DNA of 50,733 nucleotides from Halieaceae bacterium (GCA_902631395.1 CACOYM010000015.1:1-50733), one strand, 5' to 3'. Positions 16,114 through 24,644 are shown, counted from the first letter of the stretch. Program-made: numbers and translations. The notes: a model not told the origin generated them from the sequence alone.

Positions 16114-17298
16114 TCAATGGGGCGGTGCGGGGGTCTGCCAGCGTTTGGGTGATTTGAAGATCGGTGCATCAATCACTTTGCACGGCGCCAGTAAACGGGT
16201 CCAGTGAAGTTCACGCTGATAATAAATTTCTGCCACCAACTCATCTCCTACGGCACCGTGGGGCATTTCGATCTGCGCGTAGGCAATATTAGCTTTAGCG
16301 GTCGGACACCAGGCTGCTGATGTGACGGTACCGACCTGTTTTTTCCCTTTTAAAATGAACGAATGCTCAGCCGGTTTGTTGCCCTGCACGTCTAACATAG
16401 CAAAACGGTAACGAGAGCCTTTCTCCTGCTCACGCAGCAAAGCAGAGCGGCCGTTAAATAGTGGTTTGTTGAAGTCTACAAGCCAGCCGAGACCCAGTTC
16501 AAAGGGGCTTCTTGTCCGTCCGACACGCACCACTTCTTCTGCGGGCATGAAGTCGACGTTGGCCTGTAAAAACCCGGCTTCGATGCGCGCAAGTTCTAAT
16601 GCGTGAGATCCAATAGGTTTGATCAAGTAATCACGTCCAAGTTCAAATAATTGATCCCACAACGCCTCGGCGGATTCCGGTGGCACCCAGACTTCATATC
16701 CTAGATCTCCGGTAAAGCCCGTTCTGCTCACCATCATCGGGAGCCCCTCGAAGGTGTAGTGCGCGATCCCGAAGGGCTTCAGTTGATTGAGATCAGTGCA
16801 GCCGAGCAAGGTAAGTACGGTACAGGAGGTGGGTCCCTGGACCGCAAGGCCCGCGACCGTATCGGATTCATTTTCGATCGTGACGTCAAAGCCCAGAGTG
16901 TTCCAGGCAAGCCAGTCATCTGCCCGCTGGTAAGAACAGATGCGGTAGTCTTGCTCACCAAGGTGGAAAATCGTGCCGTCATCCATCACCTGGCCATTAT
17001 CGTCGCACCAAATCGCATAGCCGACTCTGTTCACGCCGATCTTGCTGACGTCTCGGGTAATCAGCCGGTCGAGATAACGCTGAGCATCGGTGCCCGTCAC
17101 GCGGTATTTGTTCATCGGGGATAGATCAAATACACCGGTCGTGCTGCGAATAGCGAAGTACTCGAGTTCAACATCAAAATAGGCATTAGGAGTGGTGAAG
17201 CCCATCCAATTGCCCCAATCATTGATGTTACACATAGCTTCGACGCGGGAGTGGAAGGGTGTGGTGAGAAGCATAGTATCCCTGCTTACGTCGCTCAT
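16114..17298 (-). CDS. GcvT-like aminomethyltransferase / tetrahydrofolate-dependent demethylase
   Basis: A 394-residue protein of the glycine-cleavage T family. The folate-binding N-terminal domain shows YRVTGTDAQRYLDRLITRDV, and the GFTGDLGYEVWVP signature (family G-x-TGE-GYE) lies near the middle, followed by the C-terminal GcvT barrel. Beside glycine cleavage, this fold includes DMSP demethylase, sarcosine/dimethylglycine enzymes and aryl O-demethylases that transfer a methyl or methylene group to tetrahydrofolate. No gcvH or gcvP is present here, so it is not the glycine-cleavage T protein. A strong GAGGAG precedes ATG 17298, which overlaps the upstream stop by one base (TAATG). The operon context argues for demethylation of the substrate of the neighbouring oxidoreductases. 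Confidence 0.88.
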   Translation of the reverse strand: MSDVSRDTMLLTTPFHSRVEAMCNINDWGNWMGFTTPNAYFDVELEYFAIRSTTGVFDLSPMNKYRVTGTDAQRYLDRLITRDVSKIGVNRVGYAIWCDDNGQVMDDGTIFHLGEQDYRICSYQRADDWLAWNTLGFDVTIENESDTVAGLAVQGPTSCTVLTLLGCTDLNQLKPFGIAHYTFEGLPMMVSRTGFTGDLGYEVWVPPESAEALWDQLFELGRDYLIKPIGSHALELARIEAGFLQANVDFMPAEEVVRVGRTRSPFELGLGWLVDFNKPLFNGRSALLREQEKGSRYRFAMLDVQGNKPAEHSFILKGKKQVGTVTSAAWCPTAKANIAYAQIEMPHGAVGDELVAEIYYQRELHWTRLLAPCKVIDAPIFKSPKRWQTPAPPH

Positions 17299-18854
17299 TA
17301 CAGTACTCCTCGCTTGAGAATTTCTTTCGCGGCGTTGCGGCCGGGAAGGCCTTGTAACCCGCCCCCAGGGTGAGCACCTGCACCGCAGAGATACAGCCCC
17401 TCGCAGGCTGTGGCGTATTGTGTAGAGCCCGGGAAGGGTCGCATCATAAGAGCTTGATCTATTGAAAGCTCGCCGTGGTGCCAGTTGCCGCCAGTCATGC
17501 CGTGGGAGGCCTCGAGATCAGAGGGCACAATCAGCTCACTGGCCATTACTAGATCTCCAATGCTCGGCGCGTAGACCTCGAGCTCACTCATCAGCTGATT
17601 CAGTAGCTGCGGCTTGCCCTTCTCCCAGCCAATGTCAGGCTCAAAAGGCACGTAATGCACGATGGCGGACAGTACATGATGTCCTGAAGGCGCCAGCCCC
17701 GGGTCTTCAATCGTTGGAATGCTTATATCAAAGGTATGCAGTGTGCTGAGTTCGCGATATTTCATCGGGTTCAGAGCTTGCTCCATGCCATCCATAGACG
17801 GCGTGATAACCAGTCTCTGCGAGAGTTGGTCCGCGGCCAGCCCCGTAAAATCGGGCAGGGCGCTGAGGGCCAGATGAAGCTTGGCGGTGCCGCTCCGAGA
17901 GCGGTAATGTTCGACGCGCTTGGCCACGCCTGCTTCCATTTGGTCGTATCCAAGCAGGTCGCGGAAGGTGGTTGTGGGATCTGCGCTGGAGATCACAATT
18001 TTTGCTGATATTTTCTCCCCGGAGTCAAGCGTGATACCCGTCACGCGGTTATCTGTCTTGGTAATGGCAGAGACGCTGGTTCCGAGTTGCAGGGTAGTGC
18101 CAAATTTCTCTGCTGCGCTTGCTAGGGATTGGCCCAGCGCGCCCATACCGCCTATTACCTGTGTGGTGCCGGTTTGGGCCAGGTGCTCGCCTGTGGCTCT
18201 ATGAAGGTAGCTGTAGACGGTATTGGGGGAGCGCGGGCCCATGTTGGTCCCGGTGACAGCGTCCAAAGCAATAGTGCTTTTTAGCGCCGAGTTTGAAAAG
18301 TGCTCGTTCATGACGTCATAGATGTTGATCATCACAATGCGCATCAAATCGCGCAGGTGCTCGCGGCCCAGGAGCTTTAGTCCGAGGCCCAGCTTCATGA
18401 GTGTCATGCGATCCGTCCAGTTCTGCTCGACCAGCTTGGGTGGCCGGCTGCGGTATAGCGTGGACATCAGCTTGGCAAAGCTGCGCACCATCTTTTTAAA
18501 ATCTTGGTACGCCGCCTGATCGGCTGAATCTACGCCGGCACCACTGATGGTGTCGCCCTCGAGAGTCAAGTGGTCACTATCTGGCTGCAATGAAATAGTG
18601 CTCTTGGGCTGACCAAGCCGAAGGCCGTTCCCGATGAGATTGAGGTCCTTAACGATGCTCTGGTCGAATTGGGAAAGCCACTGGGCGCAATCGGACACAC
18701 GAAACCCGGGTGAGAACTCGCGAGTGCTAGCGCAGCCGCCCGGATCGGGCCGGCCATCGACCACCAGCACGGTCTTGCCGGCTTTCGTGAGATATCCGGC
18801 GCAAACCAGCGCATTGTGTCCGGCTCCAATGATTACCGCATCATAATCAGTCAT
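17298..18854 (-). CDS. PYROXD2/phytoene-desaturase-like FAD oxidoreductase (second copy)
   Basis: A 518-residue flavoprotein of the COG1233 (phytoene dehydrogenase/PYROXD2) type. The N-terminal dinucleotide-binding motif is GAGHNALVCAGYL (Gly10, Gly12), and the C-terminal FAD-contacting segment GAGAHPGGGLQGLPGRNAAKEIL is intact. The family oxidises C–C or C–N bonds. Carotenoid synthesis is unlikely because no crtB or crtE is near. I choose ATG 18854, with GGAGG 8 nt upstream; the ATG at 18860 is too close to that site. The gene overlaps the end of its paralogue by 8 nt, and its stop overlaps the GcvT-like start. It differs much from the first copy in the middle part, so the two likely have distinct roles or form a heteromer. 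Confidence 0.88.
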   Translation of the reverse strand: MTDYDAVIIGAGHNALVCAGYLTKAGKTVLVVDGRPDPGGCASTREFSPGFRVSDCAQWLSQFDQSIVKDLNLIGNGLRLGQPKSTISLQPDSDHLTLEGDTISGAGVDSADQAAYQDFKKMVRSFAKLMSTLYRSRPPKLVEQNWTDRMTLMKLGLGLKLLGREHLRDLMRIVMINIYDVMNEHFSNSALKSTIALDAVTGTNMGPRSPNTVYSYLHRATGEHLAQTGTTQVIGGMGALGQSLASAAEKFGTTLQLGTSVSAITKTDNRVTGITLDSGEKISAKIVISSADPTTTFRDLLGYDQMEAGVAKRVEHYRSRSGTAKLHLALSALPDFTGLAADQLSQRLVITPSMDGMEQALNPMKYRELSTLHTFDISIPTIEDPGLAPSGHHVLSAIVHYVPFEPDIGWEKGKPQLLNQLMSELEVYAPSIGDLVMASELIVPSDLEASHGMTGGNWHHGELSIDQALMMRPFPGSTQYATACEGLYLCGAGAHPGGGLQGLPGRNAAKEILKRGVL

Positions 18855-20463
18855 CGGCATAGCCTCCAGGCACAGTATTGGGCTTCTTCAGATCGGCCAG
18901 AATTTCCCGCGCAGCGTTAGCACCCGGGGCTGCCATCACACCACCACCTGGGTGCGTACCCGAGCTACACATGTACATCCCTTTGATCGGCGTCCGATAC
19001 TGTGCATATCCAGGAAAAGGTCGGTTGAAGAGCAGCTGATCGAAGGTCAGCTCGCCCATGAAAATATTCCCCTCGGTCAAACCGACCTCAGCTTCGATTT
19101 CCCGGGGTGTGCGCGTCTCGCAGTGTAAAATCAAGTCGCGGAAGTTAGGGCTGTAATTAGAAATCTGATCGATTACCGATTTTTCGAAGCCGTCCTTGTC
19201 CTCATCTGTCCACTCACGTCCTTCTACTTTCGGCGGAGCATATTGCACGAATACTGACATCATGTGCTTGCCGGGCGGAGCCATAGTGGGATCCGTCAGC
19301 GATGGGATCATCATGTCTAGGTAGGGATCTTTAGACCATGTGCCTGCTTTCCAGTCATCGTACGCTCGCTCCTGTCGCTCCAGTGAATCACTGAAGTGCA
19401 GGTCGCCTGCCATCAGTCGATTACGGGGATCCATTCCATTAAATATTGGTAGACCATCCAGAGCGATGTTGAGTTTTCCTGATGAGCCGCGGATTTTAAA
19501 GTTACGCGCCTTTTTCACGACGTCTTTTGGTAGATCGGACGGATTGGTGATATCCAGGAAGGTGCGTTTCGGGTCAAGGTTCGAGACCACAATTGGCGCG
19601 CGATACTCTTTGCCGTCTTTGAGCGCGACGCCTGCAGCAAGTCCATTCTTAACGATTATTTCATCGACATTGGCATCGCAAACAATTTCGCCACCATAGG
19701 ACTGGAAGGCCTTGGAGAGTGCGTCGGCTATGGCGCCCATGCCACCCCGAGCAAAGCCCCAGGCACCGACATTGCCGTCGACATCGCCCATGTAGTGGTG
19801 CAGCAGCACGTACGCGGTGCCTGGCGAATAAACTCCCAATGCGGTGCCGATGATACCGCTACCCGCCATATGGGCTTTAATGACATCGGTTTCAAAGTAC
19901 TCATTTAAATAGTCGCCGACGCTCGCAGTCCAAAATTTAATGGTATCGAGCAGCTTTTCCTCGCCCAAATCCATGAACGAGCGCGCAAACTCGAGCAGGT
20001 CGCGCAGATCTCTGGGTCTCATTGAGGTGGGGTCGGGTGGTGTCCTTAGAAGGTACGGTCGAATTAGCTTGGTTTGCAGGCTTGTATCGGCCGCGTATCG
20101 GTCGTAGGCGTTAGCATCACGCTTCGAGTGACGAGCCAGCTCACGGTAATGGCGATCATGGTCACTGTAGTTGCCAAAATAATCGCCGTTGCGCATGAAT
20201 GTTGCACCGCCACCAAACGAGACTACTTGTAAGCCATGGCGAGGTAGCTCCAGATCCCGAGTGATTTCTGGTCTGAGTAGGCTCGATACATATGAGCAAT
20301 TTGAATACCACCAACCTTTATGTAATTCTCGACTAACAGTAGCACCGCCAATGTATGGATTGCGCTCTAGCACGGCCACTTTGAGTCCCGCTTTAGCGAG
20401 ATAGGCCCCATTGGTCAGGCCATTGTGGCCTGCGCCAATGACGATCGCGTCGTATTGGTTCAC
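18847..20463 (-). CDS. PYROXD2/phytoene-desaturase-like FAD oxidoreductase (first copy, operon head)
   Basis: A 538-residue FAD-dependent oxidoreductase, paralogous to the next gene. The ADP-binding motif is GAGHNGLTNGAYLAKAG (Gly10, Gly12), followed by GGATVSREL. The C-terminal flavin motif is SSGTHPGGGVMAAPGANAAREIL. The start is GTG 20463 with GGAGAG upstream. It is the first gene of the leftward operon and is divergent from the TetR regulator across 131 nt that contain a palindromic operator candidate. The closest well-known relatives are PYROXD2-like proteins and bacterial carotenoid desaturases; the substrate is unknown. No signal peptide is present, so it acts in the cytoplasm. Confidence 0.88.
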   Translation of the reverse strand: MNQYDAIVIGAGHNGLTNGAYLAKAGLKVAVLERNPYIGGATVSRELHKGWWYSNCSYVSSLLRPEITRDLELPRHGLQVVSFGGGATFMRNGDYFGNYSDHDRHYRELARHSKRDANAYDRYAADTSLQTKLIRPYLLRTPPDPTSMRPRDLRDLLEFARSFMDLGEEKLLDTIKFWTASVGDYLNEYFETDVIKAHMAGSGIIGTALGVYSPGTAYVLLHHYMGDVDGNVGAWGFARGGMGAIADALSKAFQSYGGEIVCDANVDEIIVKNGLAAGVALKDGKEYRAPIVVSNLDPKRTFLDITNPSDLPKDVVKKARNFKIRGSSGKLNIALDGLPIFNGMDPRNRLMAGDLHFSDSLERQERAYDDWKAGTWSKDPYLDMMIPSLTDPTMAPPGKHMMSVFVQYAPPKVEGREWTDEDKDGFEKSVIDQISNYSPNFRDLILHCETRTPREIEAEVGLTEGNIFMGELTFDQLLFNRPFPGYAQYRTPIKGMYMCSSGTHPGGGVMAAPGANAAREILADLKKPNTVPGGYADD

Positions 20464-20530
20464 TTCACTCTCCGGAGATCTATTTAGCCGGAAAGTTTGC
20501 CACGGCGGCGCAAAAGCGTCTACCTAGAAT

Positions 20531-20546
20531 GAATGAATGTTCATTC
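20531..20546. promoter_or_regulatory. Palindromic TetR-type operator candidate
   Basis: GAATGAA (20531–20537) and TTCATTC (20540–20546) form a perfect 7-bp inverted repeat with a 2-nt centre. An additional outer pair AATGAA/TTCATT lies at 20528–20533 and 20547–20552. The shape and the TGAATGTTCA core resemble sites of TetR/BetI regulators. It sits between the divergent tetR gene and the FAD oxidoreductase operon, where it could control both promoters. Confidence 0.65.
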
Positions 20547-20594
20547 TTCATTGAGAGTTCGTTGCGAAATCCATAGACTCGGCCATCTCCAGTT

Positions 20595-21269
20595 ATGAGA
20601 TGTTCTATGACAGACGTGCCTAGTGCAGCAGCGGAAGTAAGCACCGATGCCAATACAAAACGTCGACAGATTCGCCCCAAGGCAGAGCGACGGCGGCAGC
20701 TGATCGATGCAACGATTCGGTGTATCGCACGACATGGGTTGTCCTCTGTCACTATGCAGATGGTGACTCGTGAAGCAGGCCTCAGCGTGGGCACTGCTAA
20801 TTTACATTTTGAGAGTAAAGACAACTTGCTGAGGGAAACGCTTCGGTTCGTGGCGGAGGAATACCATCACGGGCAGATCAAAATAATGGAGGGGAGCGAC
20901 ATCCCCGACCTGGGCAAGAGGCTAGATGCCCTCCTAGATTTTCAATTGGGGAGAGGTGTAACCCAGCGGCAAAAAATGTCGGTTTGGTTTGCCTACTATG
21001 GAGAGGCTGGAGCCCGTCCCGTCTATCAGAAGATTGTCTCGACAGTTGATCGTTTGGCCGCGCAAAAGCTAGAGGTATTATTTGCCAGCATAGTTCTTGA
21101 AGGTGGCTACAGCGGGGTAAATGCGCGCGAGCTTGCAACGGGGTACTCAGCCCTGATAGACGGTCTGCATTTGGGGTTGTTGGTAACACCACGGGAGCTA
21201 AGTAAGAGGCGGGCAAGATCGGTCGCGCGAGATTTTCTTCGCAGAGCATTCCCGCAACACATCAGCTGA
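20595..21269 (+). CDS. TetR family (BetI-like) transcriptional regulator
   Basis: A 224-residue TetR-family repressor. The N-terminal helix-turn-helix is at about residues 35–80 (RRRQLIDATIRCIARHGLSS, then TREAGLSVGTANLHFESKDNLL). The C-terminal ligand domain has a BetI-like layout (WFAYYGEAGARPVYQKIV and ATGYSALIDGLHLGLL). BetI proteins sense choline, and similar regulators sense other amines. This gives weak support for an amine as inducer here. The start may be ATG 20595 or ATG 20607; neither has a strong ribosome-binding site. It is divergent from the FAD/GcvT/Rieske operon and ends 31 nt from the convergent hydroxylase-like gene. Confidence 0.9.
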   Translation: MRCSMTDVPSAAAEVSTDANTKRRQIRPKAERRRQLIDATIRCIARHGLSSVTMQMVTREAGLSVGTANLHFESKDNLLRETLRFVAEEYHHGQIKIMEGSDIPDLGKRLDALLDFQLGRGVTQRQKMSVWFAYYGEAGARPVYQKIVSTVDRLAAQKLEVLFASIVLEGGYSGVNARELATGYSALIDGLHLGLLVTPRELSKRRARSVARDFLRRAFPQHIS

Positions 21270-21305
21270 GTGGGTGGTTATTTGCTTAGTAGTGTGTCAC
21301 TCAGC
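21265..21305. terminator. Inverted repeat spanning the convergent stops of tetR and the hydroxylase-like gene
   Basis: GCTGAGTG (21265–21272) and CACTCAGC (21298–21305) are an exact 8-bp inverted repeat with a 25-nt loop. They include both stop codons of the convergent genes. It could form a hairpin on transcripts from either side. There is no T-run, so use as a terminator is only possible. Confidence 0.35.
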
Positions 21306-21858
21306 GTTGAATTTTCGTTGGAGGGATGTAGTCGAAAATAAAGTTGATGCGGCCTTCATCTCCTTTGTTCATCACGCTGTGCTGTTTTTGATTGTTAATC
21401 TCATAGACGTGGCCGATTGGCATTTTTCGCGGCCTGCCATCAATCATAAAACGTACCCGGGAGTTTGTATAAATAGGAATATGGATGCGATGTCCGTAGT
21501 GAAAAGAGGGGTGTTTATCAGTATGTGGCTTGATAATTCCTCCTGCCTGAAGTCGGGCAGCCATCGCACGGATGATAGTGCCGCCAGGGGGGTAATGATC
21601 ATCGAGAATCTGATGCATCAGCGGCACAGCCACATCTGCAAGCAAATCCCAGCCCTCGTCTTTTGAAACCTCAATATTTGGCCAGCCCTCTCCACTCGTG
21701 AACACCATGACGACCGATTGAGTATGCTGATGGACCTCATACTCTAATTGTCTGAATTGGTTACCCCACCAAGCTTCCTCAGGTAGGCTGAGAATTTTGG
21801 CTTTGAGTGGCTCAATTTTATAGGGTCCGAGATCTTTGATCGGTATGCCAATGTCCAC
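21301..21858 (-). CDS. Aspartyl/asparaginyl beta-hydroxylase family protein
   Basis: A 185-residue Fe(II)/2-oxoglutarate-dependent oxygenase of the aspartyl/asparaginyl beta-hydroxylase family. Iron ligands are probably His112 and Asp114 (KPHTDKHPSFHYGHR) and His160 (KQHSVMNKG), with Arg170 close by for 2-oxoglutarate. Small bacterial members hydroxylate free amino acids, peptides or lipid-linked substrates, so the target is open. The start is GTG 21858 without a good ribosome-binding site, which makes the N-terminus uncertain; there is no Met codon before residue 51. It lies 70 nt downstream of the amidohydrolase on the same strand and may be co-transcribed with it and the MFS gene. Confidence 0.83.
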   Translation of the reverse strand: MDIGIPIKDLGPYKIEPLKAKILSLPEEAWWGNQFRQLEYEVHQHTQSVVMVFTSGEGWPNIEVSKDEGWDLLADVAVPLMHQILDDHYPPGGTIIRAMAARLQAGGIIKPHTDKHPSFHYGHRIHIPIYTNSRVRFMIDGRPRKMPIGHVYEINNQKQHSVMNKGDEGRINFIFDYIPPTKIQR

Positions 21859-21928
21859 AGGGTTTGCCCGTTAATTAGTCAATGTTACGCAAATCATGGC
21901 GAAGTCGTCCTTGCGGTTCAACTCACGG

Positions 21929-23317
21929 TCAGTCAGCGACGGGCATTTTGACTACTACCCCAGCCTGCATGATCATGGCGACGTTACGCAGAGTCTTGCT
22001 GTCTTCGAGCGGGTTTCCGCGCACCGCGATCAGGTCAGCTACTCTACCAGATACCACTGCACCGATATCGCCTCCCAAGCCCATGTGGTTTGCAGCGACC
22101 GAGGTTGCAGACCGTATCGCATCCATGGGTCGCATGCCCCGATCGATCATTGTAGTGAATTGCCACCCGCCCATGTGGTGGGGGAGAACACCCGCATCGG
22201 TGCCGTAGAGAAGCGTCACGCCTCGCTGATATGCCTTTTTGAACACGACTCGCTGAGCTTCGGTGGTGTAGGTATTTCTCTGGAGGAAGATATCTGGATA
22301 ACCCTGTTCCCGCCCAATGGTATCGGTATAGGTTCCGTTATAGATATCCATCGAAAACGCCACCTCCTGCGCCGCAGCAAGTTCAATCGTCATATCCTTC
22401 AATAGGGAGGCGTGCTCCAGCGAATCAACTCCAGCGAGTATTGCATCTCTTCCGGATTGATCACTGTGCACATGGGCCGTGACTTTTTTGCCATGCTGTC
22501 TCGCTACTGCTACTACGGCCTCAATATCAGCCCGAGTCATTTCCGGTGCTCCAGGGGCAGCGCCAACCGAAAAGACAGCCCCAGACGCGATCACTTTTAA
22601 AAAATCAGCGCCGGCGGCAATGGCGGCCTCAGCACTCGCTGCGAATTCTTCGGGCGTGCTTGCAATGCCCTGTTGAGATTCTGCCGGGATGTCTTCGCCG
22701 GAAATCTCCGGGAAGGTGAGGTCGCCGCCGCCGCCAGGGATGGTCAAGTAAGGTCCGGCTGTCTGGATTCTCGGGCCCTGGGCTTTACCCGACGCTATCA
22801 AATTACGGGCTTGGTATACCGCGTCAGGAAACCAAGCGCCCACGTGGCGCACTGTGGTAAATCCAGTGAGAAGAGTCGTCTTGGCATTTTCGAGCACCAG
22901 TTGCAGTGTTTCATCAGGTGTTCGTCGAGCATATATACTGTAATCCACCGAATCTTCAGGATTGCTGTCAAAGTGCACATGTGTGTTTATCAGCCCCGGT
23001 AGGCAGGTGAAATCGCTGAGGTCGTAAATTAACTTTGGTTCAGCGCCGAGTGGCGCTATTCCGCGATCAATGACGCGGAGTATTCGATCACCCCTGACGT
23101 GGACGGATTTGTTTATTACCGGCTCGTCACTTACACCATCTATCAACTTCCCACATTGGACTATAACGTCAGAGGGCAGTACATCATTTATGTGTTGCTC
23201 GGCTTTGGGCGGCAATGCATGTCCGAAGGCTGTCAAAACAATACACGCGGTCAATCCCGCACATCGAGCAAAAGGCTGTTGGTAGTAGCAGCTCATAATT
23301 CGTGGGTGCAACGGCAC
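21929..23317 (-). CDS. Exported amidohydrolase-family metal-dependent hydrolase
   Basis: A 462-residue amidohydrolase of the imidazolonepropionase/Xaa-Pro dipeptidase-like group. The metal site is visible: His113 and His115 (NTHVHFD), Lys241 (FLKVIASG, probably carboxylated), His in AHVHSD and LEHASLL, and Asp in YGTDAGVLP. An N-terminal hydrophobic segment (AGLTACIVLTAFGHA) looks like a signal peptide, so the enzyme is probably periplasmic. The start at GTG 23317 overlaps the MFS stop by one base (TAGTG). An ATG at 23296 gives a cleaner signal peptide and is a real alternative. Substrates of this group are often N-acyl or prolyl amino acids; none is proven here. Confidence 0.87.
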   Translation of the reverse strand: MPLHPRIMSCYYQQPFARCAGLTACIVLTAFGHALPPKAEQHINDVLPSDVIVQCGKLIDGVSDEPVINKSVHVRGDRILRVIDRGIAPLGAEPKLIYDLSDFTCLPGLINTHVHFDSNPEDSVDYSIYARRTPDETLQLVLENAKTTLLTGFTTVRHVGAWFPDAVYQARNLIASGKAQGPRIQTAGPYLTIPGGGGDLTFPEISGEDIPAESQQGIASTPEEFAASAEAAIAAGADFLKVIASGAVFSVGAAPGAPEMTRADIEAVVAVARQHGKKVTAHVHSDQSGRDAILAGVDSLEHASLLKDMTIELAAAQEVAFSMDIYNGTYTDTIGREQGYPDIFLQRNTYTTEAQRVVFKKAYQRGVTLLYGTDAGVLPHHMGGWQFTTMIDRGMRPMDAIRSATSVAANHMGLGGDIGAVVSGRVADLIAVRGNPLEDSKTLRNVAMIMQAGVVVKMPVAD

Positions 23318-24495
23318 TAGGCGGTATAGGGCCTTCTATACTTTAAATAAATGAGGGTGTAGATGAGCAATGCGCCCGCCGAGGCCATTGCGCACAGGAC
23401 GAAAACGCCATCAAAGCCCCAGCCCAGCTCAAGCATAATAGAGGCGGCGAAAGGCCCTACTGTCTGTCCCAATCCTTGCGCGCCTGGGATGAATGCGGCC
23501 GCACTTCCCGAGCGGTCGGCTACCGATACGCCTCCCATCTGGTAGACATCGATAAAGATCCAGAGAAAATTGAACATGGCCACGCTCAAAATGAACAGCG
23601 CCGCATTGAAGTTGACGGCCAATAGTCCCACAGCTATGACCATTAGAACGAGGGTGAACAGCAGCGGCCGATCGTAGTCAAATTTTTTCAGCACCCAAGT
23701 CGCAGTGAAACAACCGCCAAAGGACAAAAGGACGCACCAGGCAATAACTTGAGCGGCCCAATCGCCATTCAGCCCAGCCTCTTCAGCAGCGAGTTCGATA
23801 TTGGACCAGTAGGCGCCGATATTGATATACGCGATTAAGATCGCTGCTATACCGATCCATGCCAGTCGGGTTGGTCGAAGCGCTTCTGGTGGTGAGCTTT
23901 GAGTTGCCGCGGTCTGGCTGCGGCTGGGTATGAGTCGCACGAACGGAAGTGTTAAGACGTAGGTGGCTATGAAGAAGATGTAAATACCGTTTACTGAAAG
24001 GTGTGGTATTAACTGCAACTCCAGAAACTGCGATATGGCGAACGCCAGTAGCATCCAATTAAAGGCTTCTCGTGGCCTTGAGTGCGCGCCCAAACCTGCT
24101 ACCGCGACGGCAGTGTAGAAACCAGCACCAAGGCCCGCGACAAAGCGCAAAATCAGTGTTGTTTCGTAATCGATATATTGCGTGCAAAGCCCGTTGGCGA
24201 TTACAGCTAGCGTAATTCCAAGCAGAGTAAGTGCTTGTCGACTCCATGAGCGGATAAGTGCGCTGGTCATTACCGCGCCGATGAAGAAGCCTAGAAGATC
24301 TGATGATGCTACCCGGTTGACCTCGACCTCTGTGAAACCGAGCTGATCTACCCAGGCCCCGTTAATGGCCGGCAGCGCTACCAGCACACTATAGCCCACC
24401 AGTGTCATGAACAGACTTAGTAAGAAGGGCCCTCTGTCATCGAATGGATTAGTGGCGGCCACATGGTCTGTCCGAGCGTTATCCACAATATGCAC
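23317..24495 (-). CDS. MFS transporter
   Basis: A 392-residue major facilitator protein with about 12 hydrophobic segments. The first runs from about residue 28 (LLSLFMTLVGYSVLVALPAI), and there is a basic loop near RSWSRQ between TM2 and TM3. The substrate is unknown. It is translationally coupled to the following amidohydrolase, which suggests that the pair handles the same compound, with hydrolysis in the periplasm and uptake or export of a product. The GTG at 24495 lies immediately behind GAGG. The in-frame GTG at 24486 has better spacing from that site and may be the true start. The TPR-sulfotransferase gene is divergent, 149 nt away. Confidence 0.82.
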   Translation of the reverse strand: MHIVDNARTDHVAATNPFDDRGPFLLSLFMTLVGYSVLVALPAINGAWVDQLGFTEVEVNRVASSDLLGFFIGAVMTSALIRSWSRQALTLLGITLAVIANGLCTQYIDYETTLILRFVAGLGAGFYTAVAVAGLGAHSRPREAFNWMLLAFAISQFLELQLIPHLSVNGIYIFFIATYVLTLPFVRLIPSRSQTAATQSSPPEALRPTRLAWIGIAAILIAYINIGAYWSNIELAAEEAGLNGDWAAQVIAWCVLLSFGGCFTATWVLKKFDYDRPLLFTLVLMVIAVGLLAVNFNAALFILSVAMFNFLWIFIDVYQMGGVSVADRSGSAAAFIPGAQGLGQTVGPFAASIMLELGWGFDGVFVLCAMASAGALLIYTLIYLKYRRPYTA

Positions 24496-24644
24496 CCTCG
24501 TTTTTTTGAGTTAGCGGTATTTAAATGTCTTCAACACTGTCGCACCCCAAATGGATGAAGGCAACGTCCTCACGTGTGGGCCGCGAAGAAATCTGGCAAA
24601 CTTCATGCTTGTTCCATCAATGCACTTTCGCCGCATCCTGATTT

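Noticed and set aside
16114..17298. Glycine-cleavage T protein
   Set aside because: No gcvH or gcvP is nearby, and the gene lies in an operon with a Rieske oxygenase and flavoproteins.
17298..20463. Carotenoid biosynthesis (crtI) reading of the two FAD oxidoreductases
   Set aside because: No crtB, crtE, crtY or other carotenoid genes are adjacent, and both proteins sit in an operon with GcvT-like and Rieske enzymes.
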